A DNA stretch of 45,629 bases from a virus. Positions 24,314 to 33,060 of the stretch are shown in pieces; position 1 is the first letter of the stretch, and each line of letters opens with the position of its first letter. Under the pieces are notes generated by a model. The model was given only the letters and a program-made list of their open reading frames with translations, was not told where the DNA came from and did no database searches. The position numbers were made by a program, and so were the translations under genes. The DNA is taken from positions 1 through 45,629 of IMG/VR virus record IMGVR_UViG_3300042914_003558; one strand, written 5' to 3'.

Positions 24314-24670
24314 ATGAAAACTTGCTCTAAATGTGGTATAGAAAAACCATTGACAGAATACCATTCCGCTGGTATTATAAATGGAAAAAATTATACTCGC
24401 GGAGAGTGTAAGGTTTGTCAAAAAAAAGTTGTTAAGAAAAGAAGTAATTCTATTCGTGAAGATTATATTGAGTGGAAAAAAACTCTTCAATGTAATCGCT
24501 GTGGTTTTGATGATTATCGTGCTTTACAATTCCATCACGAAAGAGACAAAGAACATAATATAGCAGCAATGCTAAAAGGTGGATTTGCTCTCGAAAATAT
24601 CAAGAAAGAAGCAAAAAAATGTGAAGTTCTTTGCGCTAATTGTCATCAAATCCATCATTCTCGCCTCTAA
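24314..24670 (+). CDS. HNH endonuclease with zinc-binding cysteines
   Basis: A 118-residue protein. An N-terminal zinc knuckle has CSKC (4-7) and CKVC (32-35). The HNH domain has CNRC (60-63), HH (74-75), then CANC (107-110) with Asn109 and His114. This CxxC-HH-CxxC-H layout is typical of small phage HNH homing-type nucleases, which nick or cut DNA and spread their own gene. The last 8 bases of the gene, including the stop, form the start of tRNA-Thr. Such overlap suggests insertion beside a tRNA or a target site within it. A 10-bp hairpin precedes the start, and the Shine-Dalgarno is weak. Confidence 0.85.
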   Translation: MKTCSKCGIEKPLTEYHSAGIINGKNYTRGECKVCQKKVVKKRSNSIREDYIEWKKTLQCNRCGFDDYRALQFHHERDKEHNIAAMLKGGFALENIKKEAKKCEVLCANCHQIHHSRL

Positions 24671-24733
24671 AGCATTGTGGTGATGCACCGCTCTTGTAAA
24701 GCGGAGACGACAGTTCAATTCTGTCTAGAGGCT
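24663..24733 (+). tRNA. tRNA-Thr (anticodon UGU)
   Basis: A 71-base cloverleaf with perfect acceptor pairing (GCCTCTA/TAGAGGC). The D stem is GCAT/ATGC with GG in the loop. The anticodon stem CCGCT/AGCGG has loop CTTGTAA (anticodon TGT), and the T arm is GACAG-TTCAATT-CTGTC. The discriminator is T and no CCA is encoded. It reads ACA, a common codon in the fibre genes here. Its first 8 bases are also the end of the HNH gene. Confidence 0.92.
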
Positions 24734-24755
24734 CTTGAGTTCTATAAAACTCCAA

Positions 24756-24914
24756 ATGTCATTAATTTCACAACAAGACCGTCAGATGGTCATTGAAGCA
24801 CTTGAATATTATGTTCAAAAACTTAAGGATGATAACTGCACGGATGCTTCCATTACAGCATTCCAAACTCTTCTTAACTGGGTCGAACTCGAACACTTCA
24901 AAAATGAAAATTAA
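24756..24914 (+). CDS. Unknown 52-residue helical protein
   Basis: A short frame (MSLISQQDRQMVIEALEYY at the start) predicted to be two helices, with LLNWVELEHF near the end. It begins 22 bases after tRNA-Thr and overlaps the next gene by 11 bases, an arrangement typical of real packed phage genes. No family is recognised. It was chosen because of the Met start, even codon use and overlap. The Shine-Dalgarno is poor, so expression is uncertain. Confidence 0.55.
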   Translation: MSLISQQDRQMVIEALEYYVQKLKDDNCTDASITAFQTLLNWVELEHFKNEN

Positions 24915-25077
24915 TCTTTGGTATTGTGAGGATATGAAGCAATGGCGATGGACATTGACTGATAATTCTAGACCTATTTTGAGACAAGAATCTGGACAGC
25001 GCCCATTTCTGCGAGATGCTATGAATGATGTAGCAAATACAGTAGAATATATGTTAGAATGCAAACAAAGTGAGTAA
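24904..25077 (+). CDS. Unknown 57-residue protein
   Basis: The frame is open further upstream, but ATG at 24904 is the best start because it gives a short overlap with the preceding gene. The protein starts MKINLWYCEDMKQWRWTLTD and has a helix with DAMNDVANTVEYML. The beta-strand-then-helix layout with several Trp residues looks like a small folded domain. No family or function is recognised. The Mom-like gene starts 10 bases after it. Confidence 0.55.
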   Translation: MKINLWYCEDMKQWRWTLTDNSRPILRQESGQRPFLRDAMNDVANTVEYMLECKQSE

Positions 25078-25087
25078 AAATACTTAA

Positions 25088-25729
25088 ATGAAATCAGATT
25101 TTTACATAGATAGGGTAGGAAAAGAAGAAATCAAAGAACTTCTTTATACCTATCATTATCTAAAAGACGAATCTAAAGATTTTAAATCTGGTTTCAACTA
25201 TGGATTATACCGCAACACATTCACAGATGTCCTTAATATTGGCGGGTGTCTTGGTGCTTGCATTTTTACTGGTCTCCCAGTTCCAGAAATCGCAGTAGGT
25301 GCTTTTGGATTGAAAAGAGATGAGCAAGAAGGTTTATTTGAACTTTCCCGTCTCTGTATTCATCCAGAAGTACAGAAAGAAGAGTATAATATCACATCTT
25401 GGTTCGTCAGTCGTTGTATAAGGAGGTTTAGGAAAGATGCCTGCGTTCGTGCTATTCTTAGTTACGCTGACTCTGATCACCACTCTGGAACTATATACAG
25501 AGCTTGCAATTTTCAGTACTACGGTTTAACAGATTCCAAAAAAGATTTTTATTATGCTGACGGAACCAAACATTCACGAGGTAGTATCAAGGGTGCTGAT
25601 GGTGAGTGGCGTAATAGGAGTCGTAAACATCGCTATCTTATGGTTTTTGACAAGGAACTAAAGAAAAGGTTGACTTGGGAAGAGAAATCGTGGTATAATA
25701 ATCAAGACGATACTGAATCGTTACAGTGA
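25088..25729 (+). CDS. Mom-like GNAT-family protein (possible DNA modification)
   Basis: A 213-residue protein with the landmarks of phage Mom-like proteins. ELSRLCIHP (Glu85 onward) is followed by a helix, then SYADSDHHSGTIYRACNF (residues 125-142). This matches the Mom-type pattern in which an Asp/His-rich strand is followed by G-T-I-Y-x-A-x-N. Mu Mom is a GNAT-fold enzyme that turns adenine into a bulky modified base, protecting phage DNA from restriction. A related unknown acyltransferase role is also possible. It ends the accessory island before the terminator at 25750. Confidence 0.78.
   Translation: MKSDFYIDRVGKEEIKELLYTYHYLKDESKDFKSGFNYGLYRNTFTDVLNIGGCLGACIFTGLPVPEIAVGAFGLKRDEQEGLFELSRLCIHPEVQKEEYNITSWFVSRCIRRFRKDACVRAILSYADSDHHSGTIYRACNFQYYGLTDSKKDFYYADGTKHSRGSIKGADGEWRNRSRKHRYLMVFDKELKKRLTWEEKSWYNNQDDTESLQ
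25670..25699 (+). promoter_or_regulatory. Sigma70-like promoter within the Mom-like gene end
   Basis: TTGACT (25670-25675), an 18-base spacer and TATAAT (25694-25699) with a TGG just before it (extended -10). It lies in the last codons of the Mom-like gene and only about 50 bases before a strong terminator, so any transcript from it would be very short unless there is read-through. Confidence 0.5.
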
Positions 25730-25749
25730 CCCAAAAAGTGTGACTTGAG

Positions 25750-25778
25750 AACCTCCCCTTCGTGGGAGGTTTTCTTGT
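25750..25778 (+). terminator. Rho-independent terminator closing the accessory island
   Basis: AACCTCCC pairs with GGGAGGTT in an 8-base stem around loop CTTCGT, followed by a T-rich run (TTCTTGTTT). It lies 20 bases after the Mom-like stop. Confidence 0.85.
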
Positions 25779-25780
25779 TT

Positions 25781-25788
25781 GATAAATA
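25781..25788 (+). promoter_or_regulatory. Late promoter GATAAATA
   Basis: Matches NATAAATA, directly after the terminator and 20 bases before the S74 fibre gene. It is followed by CCTAAAAA, an extension shared with other late promoters in the fibre region. Confidence 0.75.
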
Positions 25789-25808
25789 CCTAAAAAGTAT
25801 CTGAAAAG

Positions 25809-27059
25809 ATGGGCATTCAAATAAACGGAAGTACTGATACAATTTCGGCAACTGATGGTGGGTTGATTGTAAGCGGTGCAGAACTGCCTGCAGTAATTAA
25901 TATTAATGCTACTGGTATTGTAACTGCTACAAGTTTTGTTGGTAATGTAACTGGTAATGCAACTGGATTATCGGGAACACCAAATATAGTTTTGGGTATT
26001 GCAACAGTATCGGCAGGTAGTACCAGTGCCCCATCAATAACTCCAACGGGAGACTCAAACACCGGTATTTTCTTCCCTGCTGCTGATACCATTGCGTTCG
26101 GTGAGGGTGGTGTTGAGTCAGCTAGGTTTGATAGTTCCGGTAGATTGTTGATAGGAACCAATACCAGCCGTAACGATTTCTTCAACAATACAACTACAGT
26201 TGCTGGTGGGATTCAACTTGAATTATCTGCTGATAACAACCTGAATAGATTTTTTACCTTTACTTCCAACAACAGTGATACTGGTGGTCCGTGTTTGATT
26301 TTTGGGAAATCAAGGGGAACGTCTGCAAATAGCAAAACCGTTGTTCAGGCTGATGACACTATTGCTCAGTTGAGCTTCAATGCTGCTGATGGCAGTGACA
26401 TGGTTCCTGCAGCACAAATCGCTGCAGTGATTGACGGCACCCCCGGCGCAAATGATATGCCGGGAAGATTGGTATTTTCGACAACCGCCGATGGAGCGAG
26501 CAGCCCGACGGAGCGGATGAGGATTAAAGCCGTTGGGACCACAAACACCTATGGTCCCAGTGATACGTTCTGGGTTGCTACTTCTGAGTCTTCGGGGACA
26601 GTGCATGCACTGTTTGTCGGCTCTAACGGAGCTAGTGGCATTAACGGTGGAAGTGTTTGCATAAAAATTCTTTCAAACGGCAACATCCAAAACACCAACA
26701 ACTCCTACGGCGCTCTTTCTGACTTCAAACTAAAAGAAAACATTGTTGACGCCAACTCCCAGTGGGATGACCTTAAAGCCCTCCAAGTTCGTAACTACAA
26801 CTTCAAGGAAGGTCAAACCCACACTCAAATTGGCCTGATCGCCCAAGAAGTTGAGCTTGTCTCCCCTGGTCTCGTCAGCGAATCCCCTGACCGCGACGCC
26901 GAAGGCAATGAACTTGGCACCACGACTAAGAGCGTCAACTATTCGGTGCTCTATATGAAGGCAGTCAAGGCGCTGCAGGAAGCAATGGAGCGCATCGAAA
27001 CCTTAGAAGCACAGAATGCTGATTTTGCTGCAAGAATTTCTACTCTAGAAGGAAACTGA
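25809..27059 (+). CDS. Tail fibre with C-terminal S74 self-cleaving chaperone
   Basis: A 416-residue fibre. The N-terminal module (MGIQINGSTDTISATDGG) leads to a shaft with SFVGNVTGNATG. From about residue 85, PTGDSNTGIFFP and ARFDSSGRLLIG match common fibre tip repeats. Residues about 300-416 are a peptidase S74 intramolecular chaperone, with SDFKLKENI giving Ser304 and Lys309 as catalytic dyad and a C-terminal coiled coil (ALQEAMERIETLEAQ). Such domains trimerise the fibre and then cut themselves off. DNA from about 26400 to 27000 is clearly GC-richer than the 5' half, so the tip appears imported. Confidence 0.88.
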   Translation: MGIQINGSTDTISATDGGLIVSGAELPAVININATGIVTATSFVGNVTGNATGLSGTPNIVLGIATVSAGSTSAPSITPTGDSNTGIFFPAADTIAFGEGGVESARFDSSGRLLIGTNTSRNDFFNNTTTVAGGIQLELSADNNLNRFFTFTSNNSDTGGPCLIFGKSRGTSANSKTVVQADDTIAQLSFNAADGSDMVPAAQIAAVIDGTPGANDMPGRLVFSTTADGASSPTERMRIKAVGTTNTYGPSDTFWVATSESSGTVHALFVGSNGASGINGGSVCIKILSNGNIQNTNNSYGALSDFKLKENIVDANSQWDDLKALQVRNYNFKEGQTHTQIGLIAQEVELVSPGLVSESPDRDAEGNELGTTTKSVNYSVLYMKAVKALQEAMERIETLEAQNADFAARISTLEGN

Positions 27060-27080
27060 AAGAGTAGAAAATAAAACTTC

Positions 27081-27112
27081 AAGAGACCGAAAACAACCTT
27101 CGGTCTCTTTTT
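27081..27112 (+). terminator. Rho-independent terminator after the S74 fibre
   Basis: AAGAGACCGAA pairs with TTCGGTCTCTT in an 11-base stem around AACAACC, ending in six T residues. It separates the S74 fibre transcript from the next operon. Confidence 0.9.
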
Positions 27113-27118
27113 TCGTAT

Positions 27119-27126
27119 GATAAATA
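27119..27126 (+). promoter_or_regulatory. Late promoter GATAAATA
   Basis: Matches NATAAATA right after the terminator, 31 bases before the start of the 1963-residue protein. Confidence 0.75.
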
Positions 27127-27157
27127 ATCCATAACGGAAACCATAAGAACTAATAAG

Positions 27158-30100
27158 ATGGGTCTCTCAAGATTAGATAATTTTCTCAAGTCATCGCGTG
27201 GTACTATTCTTTATGTTGATCCAAATAGTTTAGACGCAACAGATAGCATTGAGAACCAGGGTAATTCACTTACTCGTCCATTTAAAACTATTCAACGTGC
27301 TTTGATTGAATCTGCAAGATTCTCATATCAGCGTGGTTTGAATAATGACAGATTTGGTAAAACAACAATCCTACTATATCCAGGAGACCACATTGTAGAT
27401 AACAGACCAGGATGGATTCCCGATGGTCTGAATAATTATAGACTTAGAAGTGGCGCAGTAAGCAATAATTTACCACCTTTTGACTTAAATTCAAATTTTG
27501 ATTTAACATCACCTGATAATGAACTTTATAAACTAAACAGTATTCATGGTGGCGTGATTCTTCCAAGGGGTACTTCTCTTGTTGGTCTTGACCTAAGAAA
27601 GACAAAGATTAGACCAAAATATGTTCCGGACCCAACAAATGATAATATTGAAAGAAGTGCTATTTTCAGAGTAACTGGTGCTTGTTACTTATGGCAATTT
27701 AGTTTGTTTGATGCAGACCCAAACACTGTATGTTACATTGATTACACTTCCAACACTTTTGTTCCAAACTTCTCTCACCATAAACTAACTTGTTTTGAGT
27801 ATGCTGATGGAACAAATGGTGTTAATATTAATGATGATTTCCAAGTCTACTCTACGACTCGCACTGACTTGGATATGTATTATGAGAAAGTCAGTCTTGT
27901 TTATGGTCAATCATCTGGTCGCCCAATTGAGCCTGATTACCCAAGTTCTGGTCTTGATATTCAACCAAAGATTGATGAATACCGAATCGTAGGATCTACT
28001 GGTTTATCAGTTGGTATTTCAAGCATTAAAGCGGGGGATGGTGTAACTTCTTCCGCAAATGTTACCGTCACAACAACTTCTGCTGTTGCTGGTCTTGATG
28101 TAGACACTCCTTTCCGTGTCCAAGGGATTACTGCGTCTGGGTATAATGGGCAATTTGTTGTTGCAGACAAACTTAGTGATACAGAAATCGTTTATAGAGT
28201 ACAAAACGCACCAGTTAATCCTCTTCCAACTGTTACTGGTGCAACTCTTGCACTACAATCTGATACTGTATCTTCAGCATCTCCATATATCTTTAACATC
28301 TCTCTACGTTCAGTCTATGGAATGAATGGATTGCTTGCTGATGGTGATAAGGCAACAGGTTTCAAATCAATGGTTGTTGCTCAGTTCACTGGTATCGGTC
28401 TGCAGAAAGATGATAATGCATTTGTAAAGTATAATCCAACAAGTTCAATTTATGAAGACAATACAACATCAACAGTTCCTTTGAGCAATGACTCAAGATC
28501 TGTATTCAAACCTTCATATAAGAACTTCCATATTAAGGCAACAAACAATGCCTTCATTCAGTGCGTTTCTATCTTTGCGATTGGATTTGCTGAGCACTTT
28601 GTGTCTGAAAATGGTGGTGATATGTCCATCACCAACTCCAACTCAAACTTTGGTGCAAAAGCACTTGTTGCGGATGGATTCAGAAATGAAGCATTCCCTC
28701 AAGATGACTTAGGATATATTACTCACATTATTCCACCAAAAGAAATTCCACTTACAGAAACATCTATTGAATTTGATGCTATTGATGTAAACAAAACTGG
28801 AACTGCTGTTGGTGTAGGATCTACTGCTCATCTATACCTTTATGGCAGAACAAATGCAGGCGCACCACCTGAGAATGTAATTGAAGGATATAGAATTGGT
28901 GCAAGAGAAAATGATACTTTAAAAGTTCTTGTATCATATGCTGGAACTGTAACAGAATACAGCTCTCGTATTGTGATGCCTGGTTCACAAACAAGTAGCG
29001 AGAAAGTATTTACTGTTAAGCAAGGACCAACTGGTATTAATAGCATCGGTAGCTATAGTGCTGGTGGTGTCGCAAACGTATTAACGTTTACTCAAGCACA
29101 TACTTTCCTACCTGGAGAATCTGTCCGTATTATCAGTGATAGTGGACAAATTCCTGATGGACTTATTCCAAACAATGTTTATTATGCAATTACAAGTGGC
29201 GTAACAACTAATACAAATATCAAACTTGCAAAGACACTAGATGATGCACTGAATGGAAATGCACTTACAATCAACGAGAAAGGTGGATTGCTCAAGGTTG
29301 TAAGTAGAGTATCTGATAAAAATGCAGGTGAAATTGGACACCCAATTCAATACGATACTACAAATTCTCAATGGTATATTAAGGTTTCTGCAGCAACCAC
29401 TGAAAATTCAATCTTCACAACAATCGTAGGTCTAGGTTCAACTGGACTTGGTGAAGCAACACCTAGAACATACTTTAAGAGAAGATCTGATAGCAGAAAT
29501 TCTATTGATACTCTTTATAGAGTAAGATATGTAATTCCAAAGACTTCAGCAACTGGAATTTCGGCAAGATCGCCTGTTGATGGATTTATCCTGCAGGAAT
29601 CCAATACTTCAATTGGATCTAGCACTGCTGAAGTTCAAACTTATTTTGGTAGTGGTTCTCTTTCCAATCCAAGTCAGCAAAGAAACTTCAGAATTATTGC
29701 TGGCGCAAGATGGTCTGGATCTACTGCTACTATCGTAACTGAACTTCCACATAATCTTACTGTTGGTTCTGAAGTTGAACTTGCCAACATCACTAGCACC
29801 AATAATACTACCGCTGCATTTAATAGTGGATTTAACAGAAACTTTATTGTTACTGGAATTTCCAGTGCAAAACAGTTCACTGTTGGTCTTGCAACAGATC
29901 CAGGAACCTTCACGAATGATACTTCTGCAAGGACTCCATCTCTACCATACTTTAAGAGAAAGAAATATAACAATAGCTTCTATGTTTACAGACTTTCTGA
30001 GCAACAGAAATATGTTCAAGGTGAACAAGATGGTATTTACTATCTCCAGATACTAAACTCATCTAACAAACCAGTCGTTGCTCCATTTACTGAAGAAAAG

Positions 30101-33049
30101 TATTCTCAACCAGTTAAGGAACTCTACCCACAAACAAATAGAGATAATCCAACTGCAGATCCAGATGCAGCTAAGTGTTTTGCTGCATCTGCTCTGATTG
30201 GTGAAGTTGTTGTAGATGATGTAAGAAATAGTATTACTAAGGAAACTGTTGAAAAGTTTGTTCGGGATTCTAGCATTGGTATTGGAATTACGAACATTGT
30301 TTCTGCCCAAACTGGCATATCTCACACAATTACCAGTTCTTATGACCACGGACTGAATAGAATTACAACAGTTCAAATTAATGAACCAGGTGCTGGTTAT
30401 GGATCAGGAACTGCGGGGGACATTTATAATGTTCAGCTAGTTTCTATTGGTGGTTCAATCACAGGTAAGCACGCAACTGCTAAGATTAGTGTTGGATCTA
30501 CTGGTGCAATTACCGCTATCAAGATTATGGATGGTGGTTCAGCATATGGTATTGGCAACACTCTTGCAATTACTGGAGTCACTACTCAAAGTAATTTTGT
30601 TGAAGCAGTTGTTCAAGTTACGAATATTTACAACAATGTTGGCGATACCCTGAGAGTTGTAGGTGTTCAATCTGAAGGTTATGCTGGATATAATGATCTG
30701 TATAGAATTACTGGTATCAACATTGGTGAAGACAACAAGATTATTGTTTCTTCCGCATCAACCCTTAATGGTATTACAACAACTGGTGTTGGAGCAACTC
30801 TTTCCAACGGTTCTTACTTCTATCTGACTGGTGAAGCAATTAGAATCACCAGCTTTGATTACACTGCAGGAAGTGGAATTGCAACTGTTATCAGTGCAAA
30901 TAGTCACGGATTAAAAGTTGGTCAAAAGGTTAAACTTGCTGGTGCAAATCAACCACAGTACGTTGGAGACTTTGTTGTAAATGAAGTTCTTGATGTTCTT
31001 TCTTCTGTTCCAACTTACAAGTTTACTCTTAACATTGGCGTAGGAACTACTGCTCCAGCAGCAACTGGAACCTTATTTGCATATCGTGAAGGTTATGCTT
31101 CAAACGATGGAAGAATCGTTGTTGAAGATGAGAATATTAACGGTAGAATGGTTCCAACATATGCAGGTATTACAACTGTATTATCTGCTGATATTACTAC
31201 AGTAACAACTGATGAAATTAATGTTACAAGTCCAGGAAATCTAGACATCAATATTGGAGATTATCTGATTGTTGATGATGAAATCTTGAGAGTAAAGACA
31301 ACAACTGCTGGAACAAATCCAATCAAAGTTTTCCGTGGTGTTCTCGGAACAAAACCTGCAACACACTTAATCAACTCAACTCTTAGAAAGATTGAAGTAA
31401 ACCCAGTTGAGCTAAGGAGACATTCTATCTCCCGTGCATCTGGTCATACATTTGAGTATGTTGGATTTGGTCCTGGTAACTACTCAACTGCTTTCCCAGA
31501 CAAGCAAGACCGTCAAATTTCTGCAGAAGAAGAACTACTAGCTCAATCAACTAAGAGAGAGGGTGGTATTAACTTCTACACTGGAATGAATGACAAGGGT
31601 ATTTCATACTCTGGTAATAAGAAGTTAAGCACAATCACTGGTGTTGAAGAAATTTTTGATACTCCAGTTCAGACTGTAACTGGTGAAGACATTGGTATTC
31701 TTCCAAACATCAACGTTCTTAATCCACTAGAAGGAAACTTTACTCGTTCTATTCGCGTAGAAGGTGGTGATGATAACAGGGCAACTTCAGAGTTCAATGG
31801 ACCAGTTATTGTTAATAACAAGTTCACCTCAACTTCAAGCAAGGGTATTGAGGCAAATTCAATATTCTTACAAGGTGATGCTACAGTTTCTAGAAAGTAT
31901 ACTGTAGGTGTTTCTGCTCCAACTCTTGCAGGAAACCCAGGCGATGTTGTTTACTACTCCAATCCATCTGAAGGTGGATACGTTGGTTGGGTTTATACAT
32001 TAGAAAATGATTGGCGTAGATTTGGTAATGTAAGTATTTCAAAAGATCTTAATATTGCAATCTTTGACCAAGTTGGTATTGCAACCACAACTCCTGGAAA
32101 TTGTAAGTTAAGAGTTGGATCTGGAACAAGTCTATTCTGTGTAGATGAAGATGGTGTAGGTATCGGTACAACTGCTAATAACTATGCATTAAATGTTATT
32201 GGAGGAACAAATGTTGTTGGTTACCTAACCGCGACTTACTTTGTTGGTGATGGAAACTTACTGACCAACTTGAATGCTTCTGCAACTGGTTGGACTGTTA
32301 TTGCTGGTGGAATTTATAATACTGGTCTTTCTGGTGTTGGAATAGGAACTACAATTCCAACTGTTGGTCTTGAAGTTGGATCTGTTGGAGTAGCAACAAC
32401 TTCTCTCAGAGTTCACGGTACAGCAGACTTTGTTGGTCTAATTACTGCAAAAAATACTCTTATTACTGGAGTAACAACCATCTCTGGTTCTTATGATATC
32501 ACCAATCCAAACGGGGTAATTACTGTTGGTATTGCTACAGCAACTGTATTAAAAGTTGGAACAAATGGTGAAATTCTTTATGCAGACTCAAATACAGGTA
32601 TTGGATCGGTTGGTATTGGAACAACACTTCCAAGAGCAAAGTTTGATGTTGAAGGACATACAAGATTAAAAACAGTTTCTACAAATGTTGTTTTCTTAAC
32701 AAGTACTGCTAATGTTGTAACTGTTGATCTATCTGCATCTCAAAACTTCATTTGCACTGCAACTGAAAACATATCTCAGTTTACTCTTACAAATGTTCCA
32801 AACGGAGTATCTGAATTTACAATTAGAATCGCTCAAGATGCAACGGGTAGTAGATCTGTTGGTATTGATACTTTCCGAACAAGTGGTGGTGTAACAATTC
32901 CAGTTTATTGGCCTGGGGGAGGGGTTCTTCCAGTTGTAACAACAACTGCAAGTAGATCCGATATTTACTCCTTCAAGATATTTGACGGAGCAAACATTAC
33001 AAGTGCGGGATTATATGGTGTAATTGTCGGTCAAAACTTTGCTAACTGA
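27158..33049 (+). CDS. Giant fibre/structural protein with beta-helix-like N-terminus
   Basis: A 1963-residue protein. The start (SSRGTILYVDPNS, then RPFKTIQRALIESAR) resembles pectate-lyase-like right-handed beta-helix fibres. The middle contains repeated GAGYGSG and GSAYGIG units (around residue 1080 on) with strand-rich TTGVGATL-type segments. The C-terminal third has GNPGDVVYYSNPSEGGYVGW and VGIGTT/YALNVIG-type shaft motifs ending in ATYFVGDGNLLTNLNASATG. It is probably the long proximal fibre or a main adhesin of the tail, comparable in size to T4 gp34 (1289 residues) but longer. No T4 orthologue is certain. A short spacer with GAGGTAAT leads to the next gene. Confidence 0.72.
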   Translation: MGLSRLDNFLKSSRGTILYVDPNSLDATDSIENQGNSLTRPFKTIQRALIESARFSYQRGLNNDRFGKTTILLYPGDHIVDNRPGWIPDGLNNYRLRSGAVSNNLPPFDLNSNFDLTSPDNELYKLNSIHGGVILPRGTSLVGLDLRKTKIRPKYVPDPTNDNIERSAIFRVTGACYLWQFSLFDADPNTVCYIDYTSNTFVPNFSHHKLTCFEYADGTNGVNINDDFQVYSTTRTDLDMYYEKVSLVYGQSSGRPIEPDYPSSGLDIQPKIDEYRIVGSTGLSVGISSIKAGDGVTSSANVTVTTTSAVAGLDVDTPFRVQGITASGYNGQFVVADKLSDTEIVYRVQNAPVNPLPTVTGATLALQSDTVSSASPYIFNISLRSVYGMNGLLADGDKATGFKSMVVAQFTGIGLQKDDNAFVKYNPTSSIYEDNTTSTVPLSNDSRSVFKPSYKNFHIKATNNAFIQCVSIFAIGFAEHFVSENGGDMSITNSNSNFGAKALVADGFRNEAFPQDDLGYITHIIPPKEIPLTETSIEFDAIDVNKTGTAVGVGSTAHLYLYGRTNAGAPPENVIEGYRIGARENDTLKVLVSYAGTVTEYSSRIVMPGSQTSSEKVFTVKQGPTGINSIGSYSAGGVANVLTFTQAHTFLPGESVRIISDSGQIPDGLIPNNVYYAITSGVTTNTNIKLAKTLDDALNGNALTINEKGGLLKVVSRVSDKNAGEIGHPIQYDTTNSQWYIKVSAATTENSIFTTIVGLGSTGLGEATPRTYFKRRSDSRNSIDTLYRVRYVIPKTSATGISARSPVDGFILQESNTSIGSSTAEVQTYFGSGSLSNPSQQRNFRIIAGARWSGSTATIVTELPHNLTVGSEVELANITSTNNTTAAFNSGFNRNFIVTGISSAKQFTVGLATDPGTFTNDTSARTPSLPYFKRKKYNNSFYVYRLSEQQKYVQGEQDGIYYLQILNSSNKPVVAPFTEEKYSQPVKELYPQTNRDNPTADPDAAKCFAASALIGEVVVDDVRNSITKETVEKFVRDSSIGIGITNIVSAQTGISHTITSSYDHGLNRITTVQINEPGAGYGSGTAGDIYNVQLVSIGGSITGKHATAKISVGSTGAITAIKIMDGGSAYGIGNTLAITGVTTQSNFVEAVVQVTNIYNNVGDTLRVVGVQSEGYAGYNDLYRITGINIGEDNKIIVSSASTLNGITTTGVGATLSNGSYFYLTGEAIRITSFDYTAGSGIATVISANSHGLKVGQKVKLAGANQPQYVGDFVVNEVLDVLSSVPTYKFTLNIGVGTTAPAATGTLFAYREGYASNDGRIVVEDENINGRMVPTYAGITTVLSADITTVTTDEINVTSPGNLDINIGDYLIVDDEILRVKTTTAGTNPIKVFRGVLGTKPATHLINSTLRKIEVNPVELRRHSISRASGHTFEYVGFGPGNYSTAFPDKQDRQISAEEELLAQSTKREGGINFYTGMNDKGISYSGNKKLSTITGVEEIFDTPVQTVTGEDIGILPNINVLNPLEGNFTRSIRVEGGDDNRATSEFNGPVIVNNKFTSTSSKGIEANSIFLQGDATVSRKYTVGVSAPTLAGNPGDVVYYSNPSEGGYVGWVYTLENDWRRFGNVSISKDLNIAIFDQVGIATTTPGNCKLRVGSGTSLFCVDEDGVGIGTTANNYALNVIGGTNVVGYLTATYFVGDGNLLTNLNASATGWTVIAGGIYNTGLSGVGIGTTIPTVGLEVGSVGVATTSLRVHGTADFVGLITAKNTLITGVTTISGSYDITNPNGVITVGIATATVLKVGTNGEILYADSNTGIGSVGIGTTLPRAKFDVEGHTRLKTVSTNVVFLTSTANVVTVDLSASQNFICTATENISQFTLTNVPNGVSEFTIRIAQDATGSRSVGIDTFRTSGGVTIPVYWPGGGVLPVVTTTASRSDIYSFKIFDGANITSAGLYGVIVGQNFAN

Positions 33050-33060
33050 GGTAATCTGAT

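Noticed and set aside
23416-25077. Possible toxin-antitoxin or anti-CRISPR set among the small island genes
   Set aside because: Size and setting are suggestive, but no residue pattern supports such a function; they are left as unknown.
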